Assembly: GCF_026015985.1 (NCBI RefSeq)
Contig: NZ_CP110389.1
Span: 5,798,001 to 5,862,000, forward strand
Direction of reading: 5' to 3'
Length of the DNA: 64,000 nt
Origin: Rhodopseudomonas sp. P2A-2r
GTDB lineage: Bacteria; Pseudomonadota; Alphaproteobacteria; Rhizobiales; Xanthobacteraceae
Positions 1 through 8,247 of this stretch are shown here, piece after piece (the stretch's first letter is position 1; every line of letters begins with the position of its first letter). Both the position numbers and the translations under genes were made by a program. Under the pieces are notes generated by a model that saw only the letters and a list, made by a program, of their open reading frames with translations, was not told the DNA's origin and searched no databases.

Positions 1-221
1 CCGTCGATCTGCTGACCGGACTAGCGCCGGATCAGCGCGCGGCAGTCCGCGCCCGGTTCAGCAAGATGAGCAAGGCCATCCTGTATTTCGCGGCCGGTTG
101 CGCCCTGGCGGCGATCCTCTACGCGCTGGTCGGCTTCTGGTGCCTGGCGCTGCCGGTGCTGGTCGGTCTCGTCAGCGCTACCATGCGGATCGAGGATCCC
201 GCGCCTGTGCTCGGGGCCTAA
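1..221 (+). CDS. C-terminal fragment of a membrane protein (5' end outside window)
   Basis: Reading frame 3 is open from the window edge to a TAA at 219-221, giving the last 72 residues of a longer protein. It shows a basic stretch, then one or two hydrophobic segments (ILYFAAGCALAAILYALVGF and LALPVLVGLVSA), then a short acidic tail. This layout would fit the last helices of a transporter, but too little is visible to name a family. No gene name is given. The next gene starts 79 bases downstream. Confidence 0.5.
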   Translation, partial: VDLLTGLAPDQRAAVRARFSKMSKAILYFAAGCALAAILYALVGFWCLALPVLVGLVSATMRIEDPAPVLGA

Positions 222-252
222 CGCCACCCGGCAAGATGAATTTCACTTGCGA

Positions 253-273
253 AACACACCTTAAGGTTGTGTT
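253..273. promoter_or_regulatory. near-palindrome upstream of the lipoprotein gene
   Basis: AACACACC-TTAA-GGTTGTGTT is an inverted repeat with one bulged base. It sits 28 bases before the GTG start of the lipoprotein gene, where an operator or promoter element would be expected. No regulator is suggested by its sequence. Confidence 0.3.
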
Positions 274-300
274 ATTCTGCAACCTTGGGGGATTGTCGTC

Positions 301-873
301 GTGCGTTTTTTGGCGTTCGTCGTGCTGTGCGGGATGTTGGGCGGGTGCGCGCGCGACCCCTATGTAACTGCCGATGACGAGACCATGTCCGGCAACTGGT
401 ACATCGCCCACCAGATTGATCGTGTGACCAGCGCCGAATTGCCGAGCGCCGTTACGTTTGCCCTGGCATCCAACACCTATGCTGACTTCCCACGCGCCTC
501 GCAGATGCAGCTCACATGTGTCGATCGCAAGCCCTTGGTTCGCTTCGCCTTCGACTTCAAGATCGGGACCGACCGCGATTCGGTGCTTGGCTATCGGTTT
601 GACGACCGACCGGGCCACGAAAATGTCGAAGCACGGGTGTTGCGAGGCCAGAAAATCCTGATTCTCGAAGCCGATGCAGACCTCGCGCGGTTCATCAGCG
701 AAATTCCCGGCAGCAACAAGGTTTATATCCGGATTCGCTCAATGACCGGCGGCCGCACAGCGGTGGAGTACGATCTCGATGGCTCCGCTGCCGCGATCCG
801 GGCGGCCTACACCAAATACCCGATGCCGACACTGTCCAGCGCCGGGTGGAAGTCGCAACCTCGGATCTATTGA
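301..873 (+). CDS. putative lipoprotein, hypothetical
   Basis: 190 residues from a GTG start preceded by a G-rich ribosome binding site (GGGGGA). The N-terminus is a short hydrophobic signal ending in the lipobox L13-G-G-C16, so the mature protein is expected to be lipid-anchored on Cys16 in the periplasm. The mature part alternates acidic and hydrophobic segments without a motif I recognise. It stands alone between a membrane-protein fragment and the convergent bacterioferritin gene. A near-palindrome lies about 30 bases upstream of the start. Lipoprotein status is well supported; function is unknown. Confidence 0.75.
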   Translation: MRFLAFVVLCGMLGGCARDPYVTADDETMSGNWYIAHQIDRVTSAELPSAVTFALASNTYADFPRASQMQLTCVDRKPLVRFAFDFKIGTDRDSVLGYRFDDRPGHENVEARVLRGQKILILEADADLARFISEIPGSNKVYIRIRSMTGGRTAVEYDLDGSAAAIRAAYTKYPMPTLSSAGWKSQPRIY

Positions 874-971
874 GCATGGGGTAAGCGACATCGCCTGGCG
901 CGAAGCCGGGCGATGTCATTTGTGCAGTCTATGGGCACGTCTGCGCAACGCCGCGCAACGAGCTTACCAAT

Positions 972-1457
972 CTAGAATTCGCTCTCGAGACCGCCAACGT
1001 GCTTCTGGGTGTAGAGGTCGATGCCGATGCGCTCGATGACGTGCTGCTGGGTCTCGAGGAAGTCGATGTGGTGTTCCTCGTCCTTCATCAGGCCTTCGAA
1101 CAGGTCGCGCGACACATAATCGCCGACGCTGTGGCAGTAGGTCGCCGCTTCCTGATAGAGCGTGCGCGCCCCGATCTCCGCGGCGAGGTCGGCGTCGATG
1201 ATTTCCTTGACGGTCTGGCCGATCCGCAACGGATCCAGCACCTGCAGGTTGGGAAAGCCGTCGAGGAACAGGATCCGGTCGATGAACTTGTCGGCGTGGA
1301 CCATCTCTTCGATGGATTCCTTGCGCCACACCTTGGCCATCTCGAGCAGGCCCCAATGGTTCAACAGGCGGAAATGCAGCCAGTACTGGCTGATCGCGGT
1401 CAGTTCGCTGCGTACGCCCTTGTTGAGATAGTCGATGACCTTTGGGTCGCCCTTCAT
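972..1457 (-). CDS. bfr: bacterioferritin
   Basis: 161 residues, the normal length for a heme-containing bacterioferritin, which stores iron as a ferric mineral inside a 24-subunit shell. The start MKGDPKVIDYLN is the family start. The ferroxidase ligands are all present: Glu18, Glu51, His54, Glu94, Glu127 and His130, and Met52 is at the position that binds heme between two subunits. The start is preceded by AGGAG at a normal distance. The gene lies just downstream of bfd on the same strand. An inverted repeat resembling the Irr box lies about 42 bases upstream of the start, so control by iron through Irr is likely (inference). Very confident of the family. Confidence 0.97.
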   Translation of the reverse strand: MKGDPKVIDYLNKGVRSELTAISQYWLHFRLLNHWGLLEMAKVWRKESIEEMVHADKFIDRILFLDGFPNLQVLDPLRIGQTVKEIIDADLAAEIGARTLYQEAATYCHSVGDYVSRDLFEGLMKDEEHHIDFLETQQHVIERIGIDLYTQKHVGGLESEF

Positions 1458-1498
1458 GATGCACTCCTGCTGCGAAGCCCTGCGGCCTCTGTTTCAAA

Positions 1499-1513
1499 TT
1501 AGAAAAATTCTAA
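1499..1513. promoter_or_regulatory. Irr-box (ICE)-like inverted repeat upstream of bfr
   Basis: TTAGAA-AAA-TTCTAA is a perfect 6-bp inverted repeat in an AT-rich island between bfd and bfr. It matches the general form of the iron control element bound by Irr in Rhizobiales, whose known targets include bacterioferritin genes. It lies 42 bases upstream of the bfr start, in promoter range. Binding is inferred from form and context only. Confidence 0.6.
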
Positions 1514-1595
1514 ATAGGAGCATACACCATAGCAAGCGTTTCGGCGGTACTGTGAGGCCACAATTGAAGTCGGCTTGGAGGGAGTTGTGAGCTGA

Positions 1596-1859
1596 TCAGG
1601 CCGCAACGGCAGCTTGCGCCGACGGCAGATGCGGCTCGGTATGGGCATGTGCGGCATGCGCGCAGTTGGCCATGCACGCCTTGGCGCAGGGGCCCAGCGC
1701 CTCATCCATGATCTGCTTGATAGTCCGCGCACAACGGCCGCACTGCGCGCTGCAGCCCAGGCATCCGTAGACCTGCCCTGGCGTGCGCGGCGGACGCGGA
1801 GCGCTCACCGCGTTGCGCACGTCGTGGTCGCTAAGGACGTTGCAGGAACAAACAATCAT
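1596..1859 (-). CDS. bfd: bacterioferritin-associated ferredoxin
   Basis: 87 residues from ATG 1859. The frame is open further upstream, but MIVCSCNV is the family start, so the short form is chosen. Bfd is a small [2Fe-2S] protein that passes electrons to bacterioferritin to release stored iron. The cluster ligands Cys4, Cys6, Cys40 and Cys43 follow the family pattern (CxC then CxxC). Unusual points are an extra Cys33/Cys36 pair and a C-terminal extension after about residue 56 that is rich in Cys, His and Ala (CAKACMANCAHAAHAH). The bfr gene follows on the same strand, which fits the shared role. The extension might bind metal; that is a guess. Confidence 0.9.
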   Translation of the reverse strand: MIVCSCNVLSDHDVRNAVSAPRPPRTPGQVYGCLGCSAQCGRCARTIKQIMDEALGPCAKACMANCAHAAHAHTEPHLPSAQAAVAA

Positions 1860-2310
1860 GGGATGAAGGTGGCTCACTGAGGACACCCCATCGATATTTA
1901 AGACCGTCGCCAGATGCAAAAGGAAAGCGTCGGTTTTCAAGCAATTCCAAACTGCGAGGCAGCCTGCAAACACATTGGAATCACTCTAACAAGTGGCTGC
2001 GGCCAGCAGGTCAAACGTGCCTGCCCTTGCAGCCAAGCCATGCAGGCTGTCGCGGCAGGCGCCTGCGTGCGCGGCGAATGCGTCGAACGATGTCCACCCG
2101 TTGGCGGACCCGGCGGACACGTCGCGCACCTCGCCCGACCTTCGCCGAAGCCCAGCCACGGCAGCCACAGCGCGCGCAGCCGAGTAGTAGTCACTCGATA
2201 CGTGTGGCGGATTTGAGCGTCTCCGTTCATTGATCATTCAAGTGAAGTGTGAAACTTTTGCCGCTGGCAGAACGCTATCTGCCGGCGTTATTCAGGAGAA
2301 AGGTGAAGCC
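1860..2310. other. 451-base gap without a convincing gene
   Basis: Open frames exist on both strands here (for example 1914-2216 plus and 1986-2237 minus), but none has a good start, a recognisable motif or amino-acid use like the neighbours. The right end holds the leader of the gene starting at 2311. Confidence 0.4.
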
Positions 2311-2634
2311 ATGCGGAAAACTCTGATGGCAGTGGCAGCCATCGGCACCTTGGCTGTCTCGGCGGTGGCCACGCCTCAAACCGCGGAGGCCCGCGGCGGC
2401 CTGATTGCTGCCGGCGTCGCGGCCGGGCTGATCGGCGGCGCCATTGTCGGCGGTGCCTTGGGCGGGCCCGGCTATTACGGTCCGGGCTACGGCTACGCAC
2501 CCCGTTACGGTTATTACGGCGGTCCGGCCTATGTCGGCGGTCCCGTTTACGACGGCAACTGCTATTGGCAGCGCCAGCGCTTCTGGGACGGCTACGGTTG
2601 GCGGATCCGGCGCGTGCGGGTCTGCGGCTATTGA
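2311..2634 (+). CDS. small secreted glycine-rich protein with glycine-zipper segment
   Basis: 107 residues from ATG 2311, chosen because AGGAGAAAGG lies just upstream and because a signal peptide (cleavage after about TAEA) begins there; the frame itself is open from 2230. After the signal comes a GxxxG-rich hydrophobic segment (residues about 30-50), then a Gly/Tyr/Pro-rich stretch, then a conserved-looking end with RFWDGYGWR and a final Cys. The next gene is a paralogue with the same plan. Glycine-zipper segments of this type often insert in membranes. No specific function is known to me. Confidence 0.8.
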   Translation: MRKTLMAVAAIGTLAVSAVATPQTAEARGGLIAAGVAAGLIGGAIVGGALGGPGYYGPGYGYAPRYGYYGGPAYVGGPVYDGNCYWQRQRFWDGYGWRIRRVRVCGY

Positions 2635-2641
2635 CGATACG

Positions 2642-2717
2642 ACACCCCGAAAAATGTTTGCCAAGGCATTTTCGGTGTGACCATTTGCAGCGGCCCGAAA
2701 AACCGTTTTTCCGGGCC
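2642..2717 (+). terminator. two hairpins after the first glycine-rich gene
   Basis: 2642-2678 can fold as ACACC...CGAAAA with TTTTCGGTGT and a loop around TTTGCCAAGG. 2692-2717 folds as GGCCCG-AAAAA against TTTTT-CCGGGCC with one bulge. They lie directly after the stop at 2634 and before the paralogue. Either could end or attenuate transcription; neither has a classic long T tail. Confidence 0.4.
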
Positions 2718-2845
2718 ATTGAATCACTAACGTTTACGTTGGCTTGACGGTTGGGCGCTTTAGATTGAGCCGTCAACCCGAACTGCAGCGTGAGTAGCCC
2801 TTAATCTGCGCCGGATCGCGGCGCCCACCTCAGGAGAGACCTCTG

Positions 2846-3136
2846 ATGAAGAAGACAATTTCCGCCATGCTGGCCGTTGCGACCGTTGCCGGTTCGCTGG
2901 TGTCGGTGGCCCCCGCCAAGGCTGACGGTGGCCGCATCGCCGCTGGCGTCGCCGGCGGCCTGATCGGCGGCGCTCTCCTCGGCGGCGCCATCGCCGCCAG
3001 CCGCCCGGCTCCGGCCTATGGTTACGGCTACGCGCCGGCTCCGGTGTACGTCGAAGAGCCCGCCTGCCGCCTGGTCCGCGAGCGCTTCTGGGACGGCTAC
3101 GGCTGGCGCATGCGCCGCGTCCAGGTCTGCGATTGA
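2846..3136 (+). CDS. small secreted glycine-rich protein, paralogue of the upstream gene
   Basis: 96 residues starting at ATG 2846 after CAGGAGAG. It has a Lys-initiated signal peptide ending near APAKA, a GGLIGGALLGG-type glycine zipper at about residues 33-48, a Pro/Ala/Tyr linker and the end RERFWDGYGWRMRR with a late Cys. The shared ending with the gene at 2311-2634 shows that the two arose by tandem duplication. A strong terminator follows at 3169-3197. Likely located in the periplasm or envelope; function unknown. Confidence 0.82.
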   Translation: MKKTISAMLAVATVAGSLVSVAPAKADGGRIAAGVAGGLIGGALLGGAIAASRPAPAYGYGYAPAPVYVEEPACRLVRERFWDGYGWRMRRVQVCD

Positions 3137-3168
3137 TCTGACGCCGCCCTGCACCTCCTGAACCGGAA

Positions 3169-3197
3169 AACCCGGCTGCTCACGCAGCCGGGTTTTT
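3169..3197. terminator. bidirectional intrinsic terminator
   Basis: A perfect 9-bp stem CCCGGCTGC / GCAGCCGGG with loop TCAC is followed by TTTTT on the plus strand and by TTTT on the minus strand. It separates the glycine-rich gene (plus) from the convergent transglycosylase gene (minus). Confidence 0.88.
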
Positions 3198-3221
3198 CGT
3201 TGCAGCGATCGTCGCGCCTTC

Positions 3222-4463
3222 TCAACGCGCTCCGCTGATCGCCTTCAGCACGGCAGCGCTCGGCCAGCAGTCGACCTTGAGACCCGCCGACTTCTGGAAG
3301 GCGCCGAGCGCGGCGCGGGTCTTCATGCCCGCCTTGCCGTCCATCTTGTCGCCGTACAGACCGATCCGGGTCAGATGCTTCTGCATCGCCTCGACGTCGG
3401 TGGTGCGCATCTGTGCAGAAGCCGACCACGGCGTGGCGAAGGGTTGCGGATCGGTCATGCGGTCGCTGAGATGCCCGACGAACAGCACATAGAGGTCGGA
3501 GAAGTTATATTCCTTGATGACGAAGTAGTTCTTCGTGGTCAGGAAGGCCGGCCCATAGATGCCCTCCGGCTGCAGCAGGGAGGCCGGCTGTGCCTGCTCG
3601 GCGGCGCTGAGCCGCTGGCCGCGCACCGGGACGAAGCCCGCGCGCAGCCATTCGCCGATCGGCTTCGTCACCTCGGGCACGCCCTGCGTACAATCGGCAC
3701 TGGCCGGCGCGCGGACCTCGTGGGCCCAGCGCAGACCGGGCTGCCAGCCCTTGTGCGCGAGTTGCTGCGCGGCGGAGGCCAGCGCATCGGGCACCGAGGT
3801 CCAGATGTTGACATGACCGTCGCCGTCGAAGTCGACGCCGTGCTTGGCGAGTTCAGTCGGCAGGAACTGGGTGAGTCCGGTAGCGCCGCCCCAGGACGCG
3901 CGCAAATTCTTGCGCGTCACGTCGCCGTTCTGGATCAGCATCATGGCGGCGATGAACTCGCCGCGATACTGCTCCTTGCGACGACCGACATAGGCCTGCG
4001 TCGCCAGCACGCGGAGACCATCGTAGGGCAAAGCATAGCGGCCGTAGTCGGTCTCGCGGCCCCAGATCGCCAGAATCACCGTGGCCGGCACGCCGAACTG
4101 CTTCTCGATGGCCGCAAGCGTGGCGCGATGCTTCTGCAGCAGACGCTGCCCTTCTGTTGCCAGGCGCGCGATACTGGCCTCCTTGATGTAGTCGGCCGGC
4201 ACCTGGATGAATTCGGCCTGCGACGGCGCGCCGGTGGCGGGCCGGCCGGGCAGCGTCAGGTCGGGCAACTTGTAGTCCGGCTCCAGCCCCGCCGTCGCCG
4301 CGTCGAAGGTCGCGCGCGACACCCCGGCCGCACGGGCGTCGGGCCACAGCGCCGCGAGGAAGCTGTTGAAGCCGGCGTCCGCGGCCCTGCACGGCCCAGC
4401 GCCGAACGCAGCGACCAGCCCGCCGAGCAGAACAATAAGACAATGTCGCCCAATGAACCGCAT
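3222..4463 (-). CDS. lytic murein transglycosylase (MltB-type) with peptidoglycan-binding domain
   Basis: 413 residues from ATG 4463; the frame is open upstream, but the signal peptide (GRHCLIVLLGGLVAAFGAG) begins here. The enzyme cleaves the glycan strand of peptidoglycan in the periplasm, forming 1,6-anhydro ends. The SLT_2 domain covers about residues 30-330 with the catalytic Glu137 in IWGRETDYG, followed by ASWGGATGLTQF typical of the family. A PG_binding_1 domain occupies about residues 358-413. The upstream gene on the same strand (UPF0114) ends 17 bases before this start, so the two may be co-transcribed. Confidence 0.93.
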   Translation of the reverse strand: MRFIGRHCLIVLLGGLVAAFGAGPCRAADAGFNSFLAALWPDARAAGVSRATFDAATAGLEPDYKLPDLTLPGRPATGAPSQAEFIQVPADYIKEASIARLATEGQRLLQKHRATLAAIEKQFGVPATVILAIWGRETDYGRYALPYDGLRVLATQAYVGRRKEQYRGEFIAAMMLIQNGDVTRKNLRASWGGATGLTQFLPTELAKHGVDFDGDGHVNIWTSVPDALASAAQQLAHKGWQPGLRWAHEVRAPASADCTQGVPEVTKPIGEWLRAGFVPVRGQRLSAAEQAQPASLLQPEGIYGPAFLTTKNYFVIKEYNFSDLYVLFVGHLSDRMTDPQPFATPWSASAQMRTTDVEAMQKHLTRIGLYGDKMDGKAGMKTRAALGAFQKSAGLKVDCWPSAAVLKAISGAR

Positions 4464-4480
4464 GCGGGCGCCGACCTCGA

Positions 4481-5068
4481 TCAGTGTCCGCCCGGCAGTT
4501 TCGCCGCCTCGATGGCGTCGTTCGATAGCTTGTCGACGTAGGCGATGCCGATCGCCGAGAGAATGAAAACGGTGTGGATGATGGTCTGCCACATCACGCC
4601 GGTCTCGGTGTAGTTGCTGGCCCGCGCGGACCCCAGCGCGCCGGCCTCGATGAAGGTGCGCAGCAGGTGGATCGAGGAGATGCCGATGATGGCCATCGCC
4701 AGCTTGATCTTGAGTACGCTGGCATTGACGTGGCTGAGCCATTCCGGCTCGTCGGGGTGGCCCTGCAGGTTGAGCCGCGAGACAAACGTCTCGTAACCGC
4801 CGACGATCACCATCACCAGCAGGTTGGAGATCATCACCACGTCGATCAGGCCGAGCACCGCCAGCATGATCTGCTGTTCGGTGAAATCGAAGGCATGGTT
4901 GAACAGGTGCCAGAGCTCCTTGAGGAACAGCACCACATAGACACCCTGCGCGACGATCAGGCCGATATAGAGCGGCAGCTGCAGCCAGCGTGAGCCGAAG
5001 ATCAGCATCGGGATCGGGCGCAGCGGAAAGCTTTTCGGCGGCAGCGGCGTTTCGGGGGTCATGGACAT
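4481..5068 (-). CDS. UPF0114 (YqhA-type) integral membrane protein
   Basis: 195 residues with four hydrophobic segments: about 31-52, 68-92, 122-142 and 162-182. The motif [17 protein letters not shown] and the following FVSRL match the UPF0114/YqhA family, whose function is unknown. Starts at 5068 and 5062 (both ATG) are both possible. It lies directly upstream of the lytic transglycosylase gene on the same strand. An envelope role would fit the context but is not shown by the sequence. Confidence 0.88.
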   Translation of the reverse strand: MSMTPETPLPPKSFPLRPIPMLIFGSRWLQLPLYIGLIVAQGVYVVLFLKELWHLFNHAFDFTEQQIMLAVLGLIDVVMISNLLVMVIVGGYETFVSRLNLQGHPDEPEWLSHVNASVLKIKLAMAIIGISSIHLLRTFIEAGALGSARASNYTETGVMWQTIIHTVFILSAIGIAYVDKLSNDAIEAAKLPGGH

Positions 5069-5177
5069 CGGTCAAGTCTCGCAGAATCGGGAATCGCGGC
5101 GCGATCACAAGGCAATCTTATATCGGCGTGCCAAGGACACCATGATGTCGCATGGCGCGGCAACTGGCCGCATCGGG

Positions 5178-5948
5178 CTACTTCACCGCAACAATGAAGA
5201 TTCGCGGAAACCGCAGCAACACCTTGCCGTCGGCCTGCGGCAGGTAGCTCGCCGCGATGCGGGCGGTGTATTCGGCAAGATAGCCCTTGCGCTCGGCCGG
5301 CTCCAGCGGATCGACGAACGGCCGCAGGCCGGTGCCCTTGACCCATTCCACCACCGACGCGGCATCGTCGAGCACGTGATTGTAAATGGTGTGCCAGATC
5401 TCGACGCGTGCGCAAAGCGGCCGCAGCGCATCGTAATAGGCGCCCGGTTTCGGCAGCGCGTCGCGCAATTCCGCGGCCTTCGACAGCTGCTTGCGCCACG
5501 GCTCCATATACGCGACCTCGCGCATCAGGATGTGCGAGGGCTCCCCGAGAGTGTCGGGCATCTGCACCGCCAGCACGCCGCCCGGTGGCAGCCCGCCGAC
5601 CAGCCGCTTCAACTGCTTGATGTGGTCCGGCACCCACTGGAACACCGCATTGGCGAACAGCACGTCGGTCCCGGCCGGCGGCGCCCAATGCGCGATATTG
5701 GCCTCGATGAAGGTATGGCCGGGCAGCCGCTCGCGGGCCTGGCGCAGCATGTCGGCAGAGGTGTCGACGCCGGTCACCACCGCCTGTGGCCAGCGATCGA
5801 CCAGCAATGCCGTGGAATTGCCCGGACCGCAGCCGATGTCCACCACCTTGCGTGCGTCCTGCAGGGGCACCTGCGCCAGCAGGTCGCGCGCCGGGCGTGT
5901 GCGCTCGTCCTCGAATTTCAGATACTGCTGCGCATTCCAGTCGGCCAT
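5178..5948 (-). CDS. tam: trans-aconitate 2-methyltransferase
   Basis: 256 residues from ATG 5948. The frame runs further upstream, but [10 protein letters not shown] is the family start and GGAG lies before it. Tam methylates trans-aconitate with S-adenosylmethionine, removing a by-product that inhibits aconitase. The SAM-binding motif I ([10 protein letters not shown]) is at residues 36-45 and motif [10 protein letters not shown] is typical of Tam. The length agrees with the E. coli enzyme. It stands alone in the cytoplasmic housekeeping block upstream of ettA. Confidence 0.92.
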   Translation of the reverse strand: MADWNAQQYLKFEDERTRPARDLLAQVPLQDARKVVDIGCGPGNSTALLVDRWPQAVVTGVDTSADMLRQARERLPGHTFIEANIAHWAPPAGTDVLFANAVFQWVPDHIKQLKRLVGGLPPGGVLAVQMPDTLGEPSHILMREVAYMEPWRKQLSKAAELRDALPKPGAYYDALRPLCARVEIWHTIYNHVLDDAASVVEWVKGTGLRPFVDPLEPAERKGYLAEYTARIAASYLPQADGKVLLRFPRIFIVAVK

Positions 5949-6039
5949 GGAGCACTCCGCGCCGGTTGCAATCCGGCAACTCTCTCTATGAAAGTACGAC
6001 GATTGCAAACCCGGGTTTCATGACACCCTGCCCAACGGG

Positions 6040-7689
6040 CTACCGCGTCAGCTTCTTGTACTTCATGCGGTGCGGCACGATGGAGTCGTGGCCGAGGCGG
6101 CGCATCTTGTCCTTCTCGTAGTCCTGGAAGTTGCCCTCGAACCATTCGACATGGCTGTCGCCCTCGAACGCCAGGATATGGGTCGCGATACGATCCAGGA
6201 ACCAGCGGTCATGGCTGATGATCACGGCGCAGCCGGCAAAATCTTCCAGCGCCTCTTCCAGTGCGCGCAGGGTGTCGACGTCGAGATCGTTGGTCGGTTC
6301 GTCGAGCAGCAGCACGTTGGCGCCGGACTTCAGCATCTTGGCGAGATGCACGCGGTTGCGCTCACCGCCGGACAGCGCGCCGACCTTCTTCTGCTGGTCG
6401 CCGCCCTTGAAGTTGAACGAAGAGCAGTAGCCGCGCGAGTTCACTTCGCGCTTGCCGAGCAGGATCAACTCGTTGTTGCCGGAGATCTCTTCCCACACGG
6501 TCTTCTTGCCGTCGAGCGAGTCGCGGGACTGGTCGACATAGCCGAGATGCACGGTCTCGCCGACGGTAATGGTGCCGGCGTCGGGCTTCTCCTGGCCGGT
6601 GATCATCTTGAACAAAGTCGTCTTGCCGGCGCCGTTGGCACCGATGACGCCGACGATGCCGCCAGGCGGCAGCTTGAAGGTCAGGTTGTCGATCAGCAGG
6701 CGATCGCCGAAGCTTTTGCTGAGACCTTCGAAATCCACCACGTTGTCGCCGAGACGTTCGGCGACAGGAATGGTAATCTGCGCGGACTGGGTCTGTTTCT
6801 CGCTGGCCTTCTTGAGCAGGTCCTCATAGCGCTGATAGCGCGCCTTGGACTTCGCCTGACGGGCCTTGGGCGACGACGAGATCCATTCCTGCTCGCGTTC
6901 CAGCGTTTTCTGGTGGGCAGCGTCCTCGCGACCTTCCTGGGCCAGACGCTTCTGCTTCTGCACCAGCCACGACGAGTAGTTGCCCTCGTAGGGAATGCCC
7001 TTGCCGCGGTCGAGCTCGAGGATCCACGACGTCACGTTGTCGAGGAAGTAGCGGTCATGGGTGACGATCAGGATGGCGCCCGGATAGGCGCGCAGATGGC
7101 CTTCCAGCCATGACACGGATTCGGCGTCGAGATGGTTGGTCGGTTCGTCGAGCAGCAGCAGTTCAGGCGCATCGAGCAGCAGCTTGCACAGCGCGACGCG
7201 GCGGCGCTCGCCGCCCGACAGCTTGGTGACGTCGGCATCGTCGGGCGGGCAGCGCAGCGCGTCCATCGCCTGGTCGACCTTGCTGTCGAGATCCCACAGG
7301 CCCTGGGCCTCGATCTCGTCCTGCAGCTTGGTCATCTCGTCGGCGGTCTCTTCCGAGTAGTTCATCGCCAGCTCGTTGTAGCGATCGAGGATCGCCTTCT
7401 GCTTGGCAACGCCGAGCATGACGTTCTCGCGCACCGTCAGCGCGGCATCGAGCTGCGGCTCCTGCTCAAGGTAGCCGACGCGGGCGCCCTGGGCGACCCA
7501 GGCCTCGCCGGTATATTCCTTGTCGAGGCCGGCCATGATCTTCAGGAGTGTCGATTTACCGGCGCCGTTGACGCCGAGGACGCCGATCTTGGCGTCCGGG
7601 TAGAATGACAGATGGACGTTATCCAGCACCTTGCGGGTCGGATAGGCCTTGGTCAGGCCCTGCATGAAGTAGACGAACTGGCGAGCCAT
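6040..7689 (-). CDS. ettA: energy-dependent translational throttle protein EttA (ABC-F ATPase)
   Basis: 549 residues from ATG 7689, the family start [12 protein letters not shown]; the frame is open upstream but that part is not conserved. ABC-F proteins bind the ribosomal E site and couple translation start to the energy state. There are two ABC domains in one chain: Walker [10 protein letters not shown] at residues 39-47 with signature LSGGERRR, and a second GANGAGKTT near 350 with LSGGERNR. There is no membrane segment. The inter-domain linker is Lys/Arg/Gln rich, as expected. Length is normal (about 555 in E. coli). Confidence 0.96.
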   Translation of the reverse strand: MARQFVYFMQGLTKAYPTRKVLDNVHLSFYPDAKIGVLGVNGAGKSTLLKIMAGLDKEYTGEAWVAQGARVGYLEQEPQLDAALTVRENVMLGVAKQKAILDRYNELAMNYSEETADEMTKLQDEIEAQGLWDLDSKVDQAMDALRCPPDDADVTKLSGGERRRVALCKLLLDAPELLLLDEPTNHLDAESVSWLEGHLRAYPGAILIVTHDRYFLDNVTSWILELDRGKGIPYEGNYSSWLVQKQKRLAQEGREDAAHQKTLEREQEWISSSPKARQAKSKARYQRYEDLLKKASEKQTQSAQITIPVAERLGDNVVDFEGLSKSFGDRLLIDNLTFKLPPGGIVGVIGANGAGKTTLFKMITGQEKPDAGTITVGETVHLGYVDQSRDSLDGKKTVWEEISGNNELILLGKREVNSRGYCSSFNFKGGDQQKKVGALSGGERNRVHLAKMLKSGANVLLLDEPTNDLDVDTLRALEEALEDFAGCAVIISHDRWFLDRIATHILAFEGDSHVEWFEGNFQDYEKDKMRRLGHDSIVPHRMKYKKLTR

Positions 7690-7919
7690 CGTGATCCTTG
7701 AAGCCGTCGAATGCGTGGGAATTGGTTGCCGCTGATGTAGCGATGTGGCCCCCAAAGGGCAACCGGGGGGTTCATCATTCGGTAACGCTATGGCCGGCAA
7801 AACCGGGGTTCGAGACCATTTGAACCGCATTTTAACGACTTCCGCCCAGCGTATTTGGAGGGCGGCTCGACATCGCCGTGGCGCGACCGAAGTCGCGGAC
7901 AGATTCGGCGGATCCCGTC

Positions 7920-8129
7920 ATGGCAACACTTGCGGCACCATCATCGTCCCGGCCCGCCGAGGACCAGCAGCGACAGGCCGGCCTGATCCAGGAAATTCGC
8001 ATGTTCTGGCGGCAATTCTTCGTCGCCGCCTTCGATCCCTACCGGCCCGAACTGCATTATATGCGCGGCCCCGGCCCGGCCTGCCGCGCCAAAAACAGCG
8101 CCGAGAACCGCGCCTCCCGCTCGCATTGA
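7920..8129 (+). CDS. small hypothetical protein
   Basis: 69 residues from ATG 7920 (an earlier ATG at 7878 gives 83). It contains EIRMFWRQFFVAAFDPYRPE and then HYMRGPGPACR, which look like true protein sequence with an aromatic, conserved-looking core. There is no signal peptide or known domain. It lies between ettA and the D-2-hydroxyacid dehydrogenase gene in a 560-base gap with nothing else. An overlapping minus-strand frame exists, but it is low-complexity Arg/Ala. Moderate to low confidence. Confidence 0.42.
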   Translation: MATLAAPSSSRPAEDQQRQAGLIQEIRMFWRQFFVAAFDPYRPELHYMRGPGPACRAKNSAENRASRSH

Positions 8130-8247
8130 AGCGCCACGCCCGCCCTGCATAGCTCGCCCGCTTGCGCGGCGGCGTCGGGCGCGCCACCATCGTCCATCCT
8201 AGACGGCGCCGTCGCGCCGCCCCTCACCCCACCGGATGGACGCTCCC

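Noticed and set aside
1986..2237. 83-residue minus-strand gene in the gap after bfd
   Set aside because: No homology that I recognise, poor start context and overlap with equally long plus frames; left unannotated.
3375..4541. 388-residue plus-strand frame over the lytic transglycosylase
   Set aside because: Antisense of a well-conserved enzyme; no signal or domain in the plus reading.
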